From Syngnathus acus (lineage: Eukaryota; Chordata; Actinopteri; Syngnathiformes; Syngnathidae), in contig NC_051094.1 of assembly GCF_901709675.1 (NCBI RefSeq), positions 14,766,501 to 14,830,500 of the forward strand: DNA of 64,000 nt, read 5' to 3'. Each line of letters opens with the position of its first letter. The first letter of the stretch is position 1. Shown here one piece after another: positions 1-24,823 of the stretch. A program made the translations under genes and the position numbers. The notes under the pieces are model-generated. The model was not told where the DNA came from. It did no database searches and was given only the letters and a program-made list of their open reading frames with translations.

Positions 1-239
1 ATAGTGGCCACTTTCCAGCTCGGAAGTTCATGCTTCAAATCTTGACTCTGACTTTCCTATTTGGAAATTGCATGTTCTCCCTGTGGTTGTATCGGTTTTC
101 ATCGGTGGGAGGTTGATTGAAGACAATAAATTGTCCATAACATCACGCAATAAAAGAAATGAGAAAAAATGATAGCAACATTCTTATTTCCTGCACAGTG
201 GAGGTGAAGAGGGCCCAGGAGATTTAGACTGATATTCTA

Positions 240-400
240 TCCATCAATCCATCCATCCATTTTCAACACCGCTTATCCTGTTCAGGGTCGCAGAGGGTGC
301 TGGAACCTGAACCCTGAACTAGTCACCAGCCAGTCGCAGGGTGCATAGCGAGACGATCAACCAATCACACCCACATTCATTCTTAAAAATCTACACATGC
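240..400 (+). repeat. Dispersed teleost repeat, CCATCCATCC-headed, partial copy
   Basis: Starts with a CCATCCATCCATTTTC head and runs through 'cgcttatcctg', 'cagggtcgcagagggtgctg' and 'ccagccagtcgcaggg' blocks. The same block order recurs in the fuller copy at 48700-49038. The family is a high-copy fish repeat; I do not name its class. This copy stops before the 'gtttttgggatgtgggagg' part. Confidence 0.7.
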
Positions 401-2099
401 AGCACATTTTCTTTCTAAATACAAACCCAAAATTGAGGTTAGCATGTTGGCTTGGCCTTCGACAGACGCGCCAGCTTGTCATGTGGCCTCTTAAATGCCC
501 ACCCCTGCTTTAGAGGCAGGGTAAGCTGTGGCTCAATTGCATGAGACAAGACCAAAACTAGTTAATTCCTCCACAACCAAAATAGTGGGTGTAAATAGTC
601 ACGTAATTATTGATCTTTGTCACAGAAAAGCATGTCACAGACACGTTATTAAGGATCTTGCATGCATAGAGATTCAGCATACATAGTATATTACCTACCC
701 TAAGGCAGTACGGTAGGGTTTATAAAAACTCCCCATGCGTAAGTGGATTTTCTCCAATCTTTGTCATGCTTACCGAAAACATGCATGATGTTTGGTCATT
801 TGAAGACCTTTGAAGAGAAGCTTATCATGTGTGTGAATCAGTTTTGGCCCCATTTTTCAATAGACCCAAGATTTTCCAAGACACACAACCTTCTTTGAAC
901 AAAACATATCATTACAGACTTCTGTTCAACAAATACTGCACAACTTATACGACAGGGTAGCCAGCATAATATCAACAAATACATTCACAACAGGTGCACT
1001 GGCAAAAGCCAAAAAGCGTACACTTGGCTGACTGAGTGACTCGGCCAGATTCAGTGTGAATTAAGGCCCGCAGGCTGCAGCATGTTCATGCTTTGTCGGA
1101 TTGTTTCTGTGGCGCGACCAACATCTTAAGCGACAGACTTAAAGCCCTATAGATATATTCCCATGCCGAAGCTTTCACTGTACACTAGGAAACACACTTA
1201 TATTAGTTATTCTGATAAAACTGATGACATTGAATAATAATGCAATCACTAAACAACACATAGAATAGGCAGCTTTTTCATTGAAAGGAGTGACTGGAAC
1301 TGATTTATAACCATGGTCTTATAAGGGGGCGTCGTCCGACTCCCTGATCCCACGGTAGACGGAGCTGATGTTTTCATTAGACTATAGATTTTTGTATTTT
1401 CTATTTGTTGTATTACTTATTCAAAGGCAAATTTAATGTATCATAATTTCATTTGGACACAATATTACCTAAAAATATGACAAGAATTGGGTTGTAGGAA
1501 TTCCACTATGGATACTTTTTCCTGAGCTAGAAACACACACATACACACATACGTACATACACACAACTTTGAGCTCTGATCAGCTCGAGGGAGTCTCAAT
1601 TTCACCTTTCAACAACTTCCTCATATAGACAGATAATAAGGTGAGAATATTCTAAAAAGAAGAAGGAGGGTGAGAAGGAACTGGTTGGTGCAGAAAAAAA
1701 TAAAATGGGGAAAAATAACATTAAAAAAAATTCTGACAGAAAAAGGAACCTTTTTAAATTGAAGATCGCTGACACACTGAAGTTTAAGAACACTTGGAGC
1801 AAAGCTAACAAACCTTTTCAGCGGAGAAAGGGGGGGGGACAAAGATGCTGCTGAGGCAGGTTCCACCTGCATGACGACGGTGGGAAAGTGCTGGAATATT
1901 AGACCATTGCATTAATAATAATATCGTTAAATATTTCAGTTCTTATGTATTGCATGATTGATTCTTGTTATTGCCCAGCATCAGAAAATTCTCCATGACC
2001 TGACTGTGACAAGGTGACATTGCATTTTAATCAGTTAAGTGATATTTACATATTATTAGTTATGTGAACAAATGAACTGGATTACACTGACATAAGAAA

Positions 2100-2178
<79 letters not shown>

Positions 2179-2199
2179 TGTGTGTGTGTGTGTGCGTGC
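2100..2199. repeat. (TG)n microsatellite
   Basis: About 45 uninterrupted-to-lightly interrupted TG units. His/Thr-rich open frames across it on the - strand are artefacts of the repeat. Confidence 0.97.
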
Positions 2200-3860
2200 A
2201 TGATTTATATCTGGCCTTTTCATACAGGGATTGCTTTTGTAAATTAAGAACTTAATAATTATGATTGTAATTATTATTATCATCATCAACAACAACATCA
2301 GCTATGAAGGTCACTAGCAGAGACATGATTGAGAGGCTGGGTGACCCCAATCATGACATGAAGATGTGGTGCTGGTTTTAAACAATGGCGATGAAGAGGA
2401 AGAAGTGCATTTAATGGGGTAGAGGATGGAAAAGGAAGGCAATGGAACAAAAACCCCCTATGACCAGATCTCCATCTCAAATTCCTGGCCTGAATTCTGG
2501 GCTCAGTGCATCCCTGGTGCGAATGATTGGGTTTTACCCAACCTCTCACCCAAAGTCCATCGGGATAAGCTCCAGCTCACTTGTCCATAATGACCACAAG
2601 TACATACAATAAAAACTGTATGGCTGTATCCTTTAGGTGAAGCAGTGTAATTTTTCTGAACAAGGCAGAGAAAAGTATGACAAATTGAAGTGGGCTGATA
2701 TTTTTAAAATTATTTTGAACTAACATTTAGAAAACAAGACAAAATCAGTTATGAGATAAACGGGAAGATGAGGTTGTCAGACACAATGATAAGCACCGTA
2801 GTTTTGACAGAATGTGACAAAACAAGAAGATAACAGTAAAAATGAATTGGACATACAGTAACTTGAGATTTCTTAAATTTAAAAGAGTGAGGAGATTGGT
2901 CTGTGCAGTGCGTCGCTGGCAAAGTTGATATGTGTCTGGATTATTTCCCTGCGGGAAAGAAATTTGTGGATGTATATGCGCCGTTTAACAGTGTTGTCCA
3001 TACGTGTCCACAGGGAGTGAAACTGGTTGATGCTGCCCTATCTATTTTATTAGCACTTTGCTTCTGAGCTGATTCTATTTTCTCAGGGGTCAATGCAGTG
3101 GCAAATTGAGAGGTGGTGAACAAGCTCACCAGAGTTTATCAAATGGATTCCTGATGACACTGTATGTCTTCAAAATGCATCAAGTGTAACACAAGTTTTG
3201 ACCCAATGAATATGCACAGTATGATTAGTCAAGTTTGTTAACTGTCATCTTAACGGTCACGGAAAATCATTCGGCTTTCAAATTGATGTGTGTTGATTAA
3301 CAATCCTGTACAAAACGATTGCTTAGTGCCAGCTCATCTGTCATTACATATGGCAAGATACAAATCACATTCATAATAGACATCATTAGCGCTCATGTTT
3401 ATTTGTTTCTGAAACACAATCGCATTTGTTACACACAAATGAGCATCTTCATGATAAATAGTTCTTGCGCCAAACGATGGGTTAGCTAGCATGCTTCTTC
3501 TTGGGAGGTAGTTTTTGAGGCCATAGATATACAACAGCTAGTGTTCGTGTTCATTATAACTCATTGAATTCCTTAGCGGTTTCCGCGCGTAATGCATTGT
3601 TACAAACATCAGACACAGAGCTATGATACAAGGCACGTGCGTCATTTTATAATCAGGCCTTTAGCAAAAAGACCATCGTAGAACTGCCTCTTCAACACCG
3701 CAACACAGCATAGACATCAATACCTGCTTTCGTATTAATGTCTATGCCGGCGGTCGCCTGCCTGAATCGTATGTGCTAAAATAACTTATTTAAATCTTGA
3801 TGATCCCTTGCCATACATTGTTCAGCAGATCCACTTCCACCCATCAAACAATTTTCTGAA

Positions 3861-4278
3861 CTACCGTATTTTCCGGACTATAAGGCGCACCTAAAAACCT
3901 AAAATTTTCTCAAAAGCCAACAGTGCACCTTATACTCCAGTGCGCCTTATATATGGACCAAATTCCTAACTTTAAACTGGCCCAAAGCATTGTGTCATGA
4001 AATCAATCATAAGTGGCCCGCTGAAGACTATGAATCATGAATCAAAAAGACTATGGATCATTATTTTGCAATTATAAAGTAATTTGTTGCGTCTGAAGTT
4101 GAAGTAAAAAAGATAAAATGGAAAATGATTTGATTTGGATTAAAAATCTGACATGATGCATTAATGGTGCGCTTTATAGTCCGGTGCGTCTTATATAAGG
4201 ACACAGTTTTAAAATGGGCCATTCATTGAAGGTGTGCCTTTTAGTCCGGTGCGCCTTATAGTCCGGAAAATACGGTAG
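3861..4278. mobile_element. MITE with ACCGTATTTTCCGGACTATAAGG terminal repeats
   Basis: The left end CTACCGTATTTTCCGG is matched as a perfect reverse complement at the right end, CCGGAAAATACGGTAG, with the next bases (ACTATAAGGCGCACC) also mirrored. Internal copies of the 'gcgccttatagtccgg' block make it partly self-complementary. It is about 0.42 kb with no coding capacity, so a non-autonomous DNA transposon. A diverged relative lies at 21755-22390. Confidence 0.8.
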
Positions 4279-5215
4279 TTATTGTTTTGGTCCAGATTTA
4301 AATCCATATGCATGTGTTGTCCTATTTGCTAGTTAGAGTGAAGCTAATCTGAGCATTTGTATCCACGCTTGCTCCCTTGTCCAACAAGTGAACCAATTCC
4401 CTTTGATGGCTGTCGTAACTGCGTGACAGGCTAGCAGTGAAATAACTAAAGAAAAAATGCATTGATATTGATATAGTCCAGCTGGGCTTCGTTGACAGAG
4501 TTCGGAAAGAATGTAAACATAAAATTGTACATTGTCATTGGCCACTTTTATGTCAAACACCTGCTCTCTACATTAGTATGAAGCGGGATCTACTCCCCCC
4601 ACAAGCTGGTATGTAACTGTCAAACAACGAACAACAAAACAGCAGTTGCGGTGACACCACGCTATCTCGTCCCAAGTCTACAAAATATAAACTGATTAAT
4701 AATATGCCATGCCCAATTGCTCCGAAGTGTGTATTGGAGTGTAGCTCTGTAATGTGATACCAGTCCACATAATAAGGATTGGCACGACTCATTGTGGACA
4801 GAAATTTGAAATTGGTACAGGTGGCTGGAACATCCTGTTCAGTATGTTAAATCTGCATGAGGCCTGTGAGAAGTAAAGAGTCTTTAATTACCGTTGCATG
4901 GATTTAGATGGTGAAGGTTGAATGTTGACTCACAGATTTTGTCTTGGAGTAGCAGGAACACAAAGCCTTATTTCAATGAATCACAAGATTATGTATAAAT
5001 TGTGAATTTCCATTTTAGCGTCCTGATCATGTCTGTTGCCTCAAATGTTGAAATTAATCTAATATATCTAATATATAATATTTAATATCTCTGGAGTTCA
5101 CCATGGTTCTCTGGCCAGGACCTATGTAATGTGTGTTGAAAAGAACAGTAGTTACAGTTCTTTTGTTTCATTCTTCAAGTAGTTATATTTTCAATAACTA
5201 TCTAAACCAGGGGTC

Positions 5216-5450
5216 ACTAACATGGTGCTCGTGGACACCAGGTTAAGCACAAAATAGCTTGGGAGCCTTTTAAAAAGTAAACTTGCCAGTGATAGGACAA
5301 CAATTTGTATGATTTCCCAGCAATGTTGTAGTAGTGATTATAAATGTGAACTGTACACTGGCAAATATTTAGAAACATATAATCATTCTGTAACAGCCCG
5401 CTAATATTTTTTAAAGCACAATAAATAATAATTAAATAGATCAGGCCCTA
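5216..5450 (+). repeat. Possible hAT-like terminal fragment
   Basis: Begins CAGGGGTCACTAACATGGTG, the kind of start seen in fish hAT-derived repeats. I cannot find the matching right end or a target duplication, so boundaries are approximate. Confidence 0.3.
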
Positions 5451-5514
5451 ACAATACCATCAGTGAAGTCCATTTTTGAACATGTTTTTTATTTCAGAAA
5501 TGCGTATCAAACTA

Positions 5515-5573
5515 GTATGTGTGTGTGTGTGTGCGTGTGTGTGTGCGTGTGTGTGTAAGTGTGTAAGTGTGTG
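5515..5573. repeat. (GT)n microsatellite, imperfect
   Basis: GT repeat broken by GC and AA interruptions. A weaker GT-rich tract follows near 5700-5750. Confidence 0.9.
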
Positions 5574-8204
5574 GTTGGGGAACTTCTTTGGGCCATTTTG
5601 TGATTTGGGGTATTTTTACATTTTTTATTAGATTGGTGTTACTACGATGAGGACAGTGATGAAAACATTTTTGTAAGTGTGAGGATGTTTTTGGGCGAGT
5701 GAGAGATTTAGTGTATGAGTGTGTTTGCAAGTGAGTGTGTGTGTGTATGAAGTAAATGTTCATTTTAAATTAATTGAGCAAAGTCTTGCTGACAGGTAAA
5801 ATGAGAGACAGTCAAATATGATTTATTTTCATCTGACCACAGAGGAACACAATAACATGTTCATCAGTGAGAGAGAACTTCTTGGGAATTAATTTATGAG
5901 AGATGGTGGGGAGATGCTGAAAACATGTGTGATGAATTTTCATTCAGGTTCTTTAGTTTGCATTCCATTTGCAAAATTGCATGGGTATAAATGTATTTAT
6001 ATTTTCTCAAATGCAATTAAACACTCGAGGCAACTTTCTGTCATCATCTATCTTCATATACGTTTGTGACTGATGCTACTGTCTTCGTTCAAATGAGACA
6101 AACATGCTAAAACATTGTTGATGAATGATTATGAGATATGCTAGAAGATAGACATTGTTGTCTTCAGACAGCCAGGCAAGCATGGTTTGTGTCAATGAAA
6201 GCTAAGCATGCTACTTTCATACATGTATGCACAGCGAGAGCAAAAATAGAACACTTAAGGGAAAAAAAAAGGTTTTCTTATATTTTGAACTGTATATGTT
6301 GAAAACTCACAAATGTGAACTTGTATGAATGGTGCTATATAAATATAGGTAATTATCATGATAAATTTGCATTTTCAATTAGTGTCATTTTTCATTAAGA
6401 CACAGATGATGTCCATTACATCTTCTGTGAGTCATTCACTGTCTTAAAACGTTTAGAGCCAAGCTTTTTTTTATTCAAACTGGTTTATTGGCGCTACTTT
6501 ATGATTTCTTTGTTTACTCTGCTTATGTTTTCCCCACACTCACTTTACACTTTATCCTTTCAGAAATATATTTTAGTATGGTGTCCTTGGATGTTGTAAC
6601 AGCAGTATACTATTAATATTCTTAATGATAAAGAATAGTTGAAATGCGGTATTATAATCATCCAAAAAGTCTGCAAATCATCTCGTGTTTGTTTTAGAAC
6701 TTTCCCCCCTCTGACACACCGATTCAAACGTTCGTTAGCAAGCTTCGAAGAAGACTGAAAACGATCCTGATCATCGCGACATCTAAAACATGCAGGACAG
6801 CGGCTCTCGGTTCGGACACCCCTGTTTCAAAACCTAAATGGCCTAATGAATATTGAATAAAAATGCTATAAATACATCAATTAACGCAAGGAAAGAAAAT
6901 GTTTTCAAAAAAGTATGACGTCATCAAAAGCTCTTGTGTGATTCTACAGTATGTAATTTAAGAGCATGGATGGATCCAATCACAAATAATAATGAAAAAA
7001 TACTGTTTAGTCTCAGGTGGTGTTGAAGTGTCTTATTATAATGAAGTTGTTTACTTCTGCTGATGATATCATCCAGCTCAATCAGCATGCTCCTAGTTTC
7101 TTGTAAATTTAAGACATTTGCCTCCATCTGTCATCAGGAACTGTTCTACCAGAACAAACTATAATACAGGAGAAGCTTCAAAGGAAAACGTGTTTCCCTT
7201 GACCTTTCAAAGGTTATTGCTGAGCATCAGTTCAAGTTGTGAATCAAATAAGACAACTTTTCCACTTTAGTTCCATTATTTTGAATCCTGAGAACTCCTT
7301 TAAATTTGTTACATATGTGCCTCTCAGTACATTGATGATTGGTAGGAAGTGCAAATATTGATGGCCAATTGTCTAACTGACCTATGAGGAAAACAAAAGT
7401 GCAATTGCCAGCAATCTTAAGGGGTTTAAAGAGTTAATATAGATTCCACAGTTAGAGTACAGCTATTTTGATGAAATACCTGAATTTTGATGAAATAGCG
7501 TCATTTCACATCACTATCTCCTCACTGTGGGACACTTTGCCAATACTATTAAAACCTGGGCAAGGAATTGACGACAATTGGAATGTGTGGCACAGACACA
7601 TTCATACTCACATCAAGCAACTGCAGTGTCATGCACTTTTATGTTTCAGTCACACTGAGGATGCAGCCTCAATGTCCCCTGATAATGTCATAAAACGTCA
7701 TTCAGAGGAAAATTAAATTGATTGAAACAGAACTTTAAAAAATGTATGGAAACACTTGAACCAGAGAGTGTTTGACTTTTCAAAAGTTACAGTAACACCT
7801 GCAGACAATTTGTCTGGTAACTAATTTCTTTGGGCCGCTAGCTATGCACTTCCAGTGATCGAATATCAGAGCTGGCTTTCTGCTCATGTTCCGGGCTCTA
7901 TGGTTGATGGTAACACAATATATCATTTAAACCCAAACCTCCTTCGACCTCGTGCTCCATCATTGATAATGTGTCCCAGTGCATGTGCAAGATGTCGCTT
8001 TCACCGAAAAGCAAAGGAGAAAATATTGTGACACCTTAATGAAGTCATCACTTTAAATTGTATGGCTTGAAGCAGCACAGCAGCCTAGTAGTTTACCACT
8101 TTGTGAAAAAATGCTAGAGGAAATACTTCAGCAGTTTCTGAAATGTACAATTTCAGGAATTTAGGTATTTCATTCTGTACAGACCATAAGAATTAATTAA
8201 AAGC

Positions 8205-8520
8205 AGGCGTCATTGTGTCGAATGTATTGCCACATGGGATCAGGAACGCTACGACTTTGCCGCTACATCTGCAAATGCAAATGCATATATCAACATCACC
8301 CAGGAACGCTGTTGTCTCTGGGTTCATCTGAAATGGACTGAGGCAATTTGGAAAAGTGTGCTGTGGTTTGGCAAGTCCACCTTTCAAATTGCTGTTGGAA
8401 ATCATGGACGTCGTCTCCTCTGGGACAAAAGGATCATCTGGACCATTATCATTGCCAAGTTCAAAAGATAACATCTGTAAAAAAATATGGAGGTAGCAAC
8501 ACATGCTACCATGCAAATAA
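8205..8520 (+). pseudogene. Tc1-like transposase remnant
   Basis: Frame-broken + strand translation reads ATSANAYI-type text, then WTEAIWKSVLW, STFQI and GNHGRR, which matches the middle of fish Tc1-family transposases. Frame changes and missing N- and C-terminal parts make it a dead fragment. No terminal repeats are recognisable around it. Family placement is from recall. Confidence 0.6.
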
Positions 8521-9734
8521 CTTTATTATGAGGGCTCAGGTAACGACCAATAAAGGCTCATTTATTACCTAGGTTTGGTCATTTGACATTCGCAAGATGA
8601 GCCCTTAGGCACTGGGATGTCAACAGCAAGTGACAAAAAGGCTGCTCCTTGAGACTGATAAAAATATAATGTTGTTGCCCAACTCAAATTATACAAATGT
8701 AAAATTAATACAAATACCATGTTTAGACTAGTGGGGCCACATAAAACACATTGTTGTAAAGAAATATTTGACCTGATTTCCCCTTCAAATATGAACTATT
8801 GTTCTTATTAAGTACAGTTAGAACTTTGATACAGTTGAGATGATACAGTTGTTAGGCAATAATCCTTAGAAAATATTTAAGGATTTTATTTAGCATAACA
8901 AATTTACACTTTTTAATAGATAATAAACATTAAAATTCAAAATGTTAGATGTCTAGAGTCTGTGACTGTGTTTGACTTGGGCCCACAGATGAGTAAAAGT
9001 CATCAAAGTCAGTGAACAGAACTTAAACTTAGAGCAAGTGAAGGTCAGAACTTTTTATTTTATGTCCGATAGGTTTCTGCTGGTAGTTTTCTCCTGGTAT
9101 TATTGCGATAACAGCATCTGCTCTATGCACTAAGCCCATTAAGGCTCGGCGGCGCTTAATGGATGTGTGGACGAAAGTGCATGCAAGGGCTGCAAGCAGA
9201 TGAGAGGGATGAGGAAAAACAAAAATGGGTAAAAATAGAAAAATGGGCAAAAGATACAAATGATGATAACACATTTACATATATAGACTTAAAGGGACAT
9301 TAGGATACTTTTAGGAAGGTCCAGGGCCATATTTAAGTTAAATAGGAATTCCTAAAATGTATTTCAAATTCACGCAAACTGAATCCACAACCACAATATC
9401 TAATTTTTAGGTAATGCAAATTGGTGTTTGTCAAAAAACATCATTATCAGGAACTTCATACATACTGTCAATGGTAGCCACATTTATCGTGGGTTTCTAC
9501 TGTAAATGCTTCTTTGTAAACAAACGAGCTTTAACATGCCAACTATGTATAAAAAATATGATACATTTTGTTGAGAATGTGGACAGAGGGGGAAAACAAG
9601 AATTAAGTGACTGTCGAGCTGCTTAACTCACAAATATTTACAAAAGGGAGTAACTTGCTGTGAATAGGCTACTTGACACTTAAATGACCTACTGTATTGC
9701 ACAAAACAGACTGATTTAGCTTCGTGGTTGACAG

Positions 9735-9855
9735 CATTAACTGTGTTCATGAGTGGGAGTGAATGGTTGAGTCAATGACTGGTCAGCTGGGATAGGCTCC
9801 AGCAAACCAGCGACCTTTGTCAGGAAAAGCGGTTCAGAAAAGGGACGGATGGACA
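9735..9855 (-). repeat. Dispersed teleost repeat, reverse-oriented remnant
   Basis: Contains 'cagctgggataggctccagc' and ends near 'gacggatgga', the reverse complement of the core of the CCATCC-headed repeat. Short and diverged. Confidence 0.55.
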
Positions 9856-10849
9856 TATTTTTATTTACATTAGGTTCGGAGGTGAACAGCATACAAAACA
9901 TAGAAACAAATGTATTAGGAATGAAACATTGCAATAAGAACGTAGGGGTGAAGTGATGTATTGGCAGAAAACCCAAGCCATCCAAAATCCATTCAGGAAG
10001 CCCAAACCTCAGAACTTAAAGGGAGAGTGTGCCAACTGTAATTTTATTGACATTATGTTATGAAGGTCTAACTCACGGCACTTTGAATCTGAAATAATAC
10101 CGTGCATGTAAATGTACCAATGCAAATCCAGTATTGATTGTAGATTCAGAATAATAAGATAGGAAAAGCAGTGACCTCAGGATAAAACAAAGCTGAAAAG
10201 AAAAACAACTCCACACTGATAATCTCTTGGGGGTGAACCTGACACATGGCCAGCTTTGAGACGGCATAAACCCATTTGTAAATATGTCAGTCATGAGCAT
10301 GCCAAATATATCCAACAAGCGGTGGCAACAACTGGTGTAACTTGAAGCAAGAGCGTTAGGGATTAGTTTTGCACAGTGGCTGAAAAGTAATTCATTTCCT
10401 GTAATATGACTGATGTTTTTGTTGGCACCAAAATACTATATTCAATATTGGATACGTACTGACATTTTGATTTTGTTTTCTTCCCAGTTGTCTACCTATT
10501 TACGAAACTTAAAACGAGTGTGCTGTGATATATATACTGTGTATGAATGTCTTCGTGTGTGTGAATGTACAGTCAAATTTAAAATCATTAATCATTAATA
10601 ATAATTTCGGGCTCGACTGTTGGCCTATCCCTGTCACAAAAAGATAGTCACCCCAGGGGTATGAATCATTTCAGGCTTGACTATATACACTATCATTCAG
10701 AGGTTTGGGGTCATCCAGACAATTTAGTGTATTCCATGCACAAGGGTTTTCTACATCGATTAGCCATCTAATACAATTAGCAAACACAATGGCAAACATT
10801 ATATCACGAAAATATCCTGTATTGTAGAACAGCATTGGTGCACTGGCCC

Positions 10850-11093
10850 TTTAAGGATGAAGTCAAAACAAAGCGTATAGGAGCCGGTTGCACGGAAGTA
10901 GTTTCGTTTCAATCGTCTGCGAAATGACATCTAATACATTTTGAAAAGAAGAAAAGAAACGTTCACTTCTTGAACATGTTGTTAGTGGTGTAATTTGGTC
11001 CATTTATTTTTGTAATCGGTAGTTAAGGAATTCGGGAACTAAACGAAAGGTAGTGAGCGTGCTACCTAGCTAGCTTCAACAACACAAGCGGCC
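10850..11093 (+). promoter_or_regulatory. Likely promoter and 5' UTR of the tetraspanin gene
   Basis: Immediately upstream of the start codon. Contains an ETS-type CGGAAG core near 10893 and no clear TATA box. The transcription start cannot be placed by eye. Confidence 0.3.
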
Positions 11094-22791
<11,698 letters not shown>

Positions 22792-23585
22792 AAGGTCTTG
22801 TCACCCTTCTTGCCTTCTCGGCGACATTGTCATAGTTTCATTTTTGTTTGATTTGTGTTGCACTACTTAATGGTTGAACCTCTGCTGATTGATTTAGGGA
22901 ATTTGCTCAGCCAAAGGGATACAAAGTACTTTGTCACTTTGAGTGTTCTGTTTACGAGAAATTCTGTGAACAAACTAACTGCAGCATCAGGTTTTTTTGT
23001 CTTTGTTTATGGTGTTCATTAGTATATGATTCTCATATTTTAATTAGATTTTACCTTTGAACTTGAGCTACATCTTGTGTTGAAGCTTACCTCAGGCTGT
23101 TTCAAAGAGCCCAATTGCGAAGAGGATGAATCTTGTACCTTGTGTAAAAATTTATTGTAGAATAATGGAAGATTTTCAGTGTCGTGAAAATAAGACTAGC
23201 CCGTATGTCATGCATTTGTGACAGATGTGTACAGGTTGCTTAAAATAATGGTTTGGATCTCAGTTGGATTTGTGTAGTCAGTGTACACTGTAAAACTGAT
23301 AGTTGTGGAATAATAATGGGATGCATGTTTTGTACTGTGTATGAATTAAATTATTCGTAAAGTGAGCTTTCAATAAGGAGGTCTGTGTTTTACACATTTT
23401 TTAAAGGAGTTTTTGTTATTTCCATCATTTAAGGGACAACTAAAAGGAAAACACAGCCGTACAGCTGTTTGACAGTTGAGTGTTTTAAGCTAATACAGTT
23501 TGCGACCACTGGAGTTTCCCTCCAACTCCTGCCTTGTACCAACACGACTGCTCTTGTTAATAAACTGGAATTTGTCTACTGATTC
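22792..23585 (+). other. tspan15: Tetraspanin 3' UTR
   Basis: Non-coding sequence from the stop to shortly past the AATAAA signal at 23559-23564. The end is inferred from that signal alone. Confidence 0.6.
23559..23564 (+). terminator. Polyadenylation signal AATAAA
   Basis: Canonical hexamer about 770 bp after the tetraspanin stop. It sits only about 160 bp before the tRNA array begins on the opposite strand. Confidence 0.65.
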
Positions 23586-23767
23586 GACTGCGATTGTGTG
23601 AGTTCCTTCTATTATATACAAACGATAATTTTGCAACTAAAAATTTATGCCAATTCGTGAAAGAACAAACTCATTACTGTTTGGGACTAAACCATTGAAT
23701 ATGATGGGCAATATAATACAGGATTGCAGTGAGTACGACTGATTTAACCTGGACAACAAGTGGCACA

Positions 23768-23840
23768 CGCCCAATGTGGGGCTCGAACCCATGACCCTGA
23801 GATTAAGAGCCTCATGCTCTACCGATTTAGCTAACCGGGC
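23768..23840 (-). pseudogene. tRNA-Lys (CTT), decayed edge copy
   Basis: First unit. Anticodon readable, but single mismatches occur in the D, anticodon and T stems and no T4 run follows. Confidence 0.6.
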
Positions 23841-23926
23841 TCCCTGTCTTGAGATTTTAGTTCATTTTTTTTAATAGGGTACGACAGATTTAACAACCCG
23901 GCCAACAAGTGACAGACGCCCAATGT

Positions 23927-24069
23927 GGGGTTCGAACCTACGAACCTGAGATTAAGATCGCCAGGTCGCCATTGTAAATGAGAAAGTATCATCAATTGGT
24001 TTACCTGGTAAAACATTGAATTAAAAAAAAAAAAAAAGTCTCATGCTCTACCGACTGAGCTAACCGGGA
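23927..24069 (-). pseudogene. tRNA-Lys (CTT) split by a retroposed insert
   Basis: The two halves (23927-23957 and 24038-24069) join to a full unit. The break falls inside the anticodon arm, so the copy is dead. Confidence 0.85.
23958..24037 (+). mobile_element. 80-bp retroelement tail with poly(A) inside a tRNA unit
   Basis: 'ggtcgccattgtaaatgaga' and 'tttacctggtaaaa' followed by a run of 15 A. The wording resembles the 3' tail of a common fish retroposon; a clear target duplication is not visible. Confidence 0.65.
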
Positions 24070-24152
24070 TGCTTCACTTGAGTATTTGTTTAAATTTTTG
24101 TTTAATAGGGTATGGACGGTTCAACATTAAAACTTGTCCAATGAGTGGCAGA

Positions 24153-24206
24153 CACCAAATGTGCGGATCAAAACCCACGACCCTGAGATTAAAAGTCTCA
24201 TGCTCT
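24153..24206 (-). pseudogene. tRNA-Lys (TTT), truncated
   Basis: The tRNA 5' half (acceptor strand and D arm) is deleted; the sequence jumps from the anticodon arm straight to spacer 'ttcatccgaaa'. Confidence 0.8.
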
Positions 24207-24281
24207 TCATCCGAAATTTTTAATTTTTGTTTAATAGGGTAAGGCCGATTCTTCATTAAAACCTTGCCAACAAGTGGCAGA

Positions 24282-24354
24282 CGCCCAATGTGGGGATCGA
24301 ACCCACAACCCTGAGATTAAGAGTCTCATGCTCTACCGACTGAGCTAACCGGGC
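24282..24354 (-). tRNA. trnak-cuu: tRNA-Lys (CTT)
   Basis: Full cloverleaf, T-loop TTCGATC, one change in the variable loop (GGGTT). Confidence 0.88.
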
Positions 24355-24437
24355 TGCTTTTCTCATGATTTTGTTTTTTATTTTTTTTAATAGGGTAAGG
24401 CCGATTCTTCATTAAAACCTTGCCAACAAGTAGCAGA

Positions 24438-24510
24438 CGGCCAATGTGGGGATCGAACACACGACCCTGAGATTAAGAGGCTCATGCTCTACCGATTGAG
24501 CGAACCGGGC
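24438..24510 (-). tRNA. trnak-cuu: tRNA-Lys (CTT), degenerate
   Basis: Mismatches in acceptor, D, anticodon and T stems; probably inactive. Confidence 0.5.
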
Positions 24511-24594
24511 TGCTTTTCTCATGGTTTTGTTTTTTATTTTTTTTTAATAGGGTAAGGCCGATTCTTCATTAAAACCTTGCCAACAAGTGGCAGA

Positions 24595-24667
24595 CGCCCA
24601 ATGTGGGGATCGAACCCACAACCCTGAGATTAAGAGTCTCATGCTCTACCGACTGAGCTAACCGGGC
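24595..24667 (-). tRNA. trnak-cuu: tRNA-Lys (CTT)
   Basis: Same variable-loop change as the copy at 24282; otherwise consensus. Confidence 0.88.
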
Positions 24668-24750
24668 TCCTTCATCTGAACATTTGTTTAAATTTTTGTT
24701 TAATAAGGTATGGGCGGTTCAACATTAAAACCTGTCCAACAAGTGGCAGA

Positions 24751-24823
24751 CGCCCAATGTGGGGCTCGAACCCACGACCCTGAGATTAAGAGTCTCATGC
24801 TCTACCGACTGAGCTAACCGGGC
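24751..24823 (-). tRNA. trnak-cuu: tRNA-Lys (CTT)
   Basis: Consensus body with T-loop TTCGAGC. Confidence 0.92.

Larger units (their letters stand above)
1..11093. other. Gene-free 5' stretch
   Basis: I see no coding exon, RNA gene or intact mobile element here. Open frames are short, AT-rich and lack family motifs. What can be recognised is listed separately: a dispersed repeat at 240, GT microsatellites near 2100 and 5517, an inverted-repeat MITE at 3861, a Tc1 transposase remnant near 8205 and a second dispersed-repeat remnant near 9735. The rest is unassigned intergenic sequence. Confidence 0.6.

Noticed and set aside
2056-2298. His/Thr-rich open frame
   Set aside because: Translation of a TG microsatellite.
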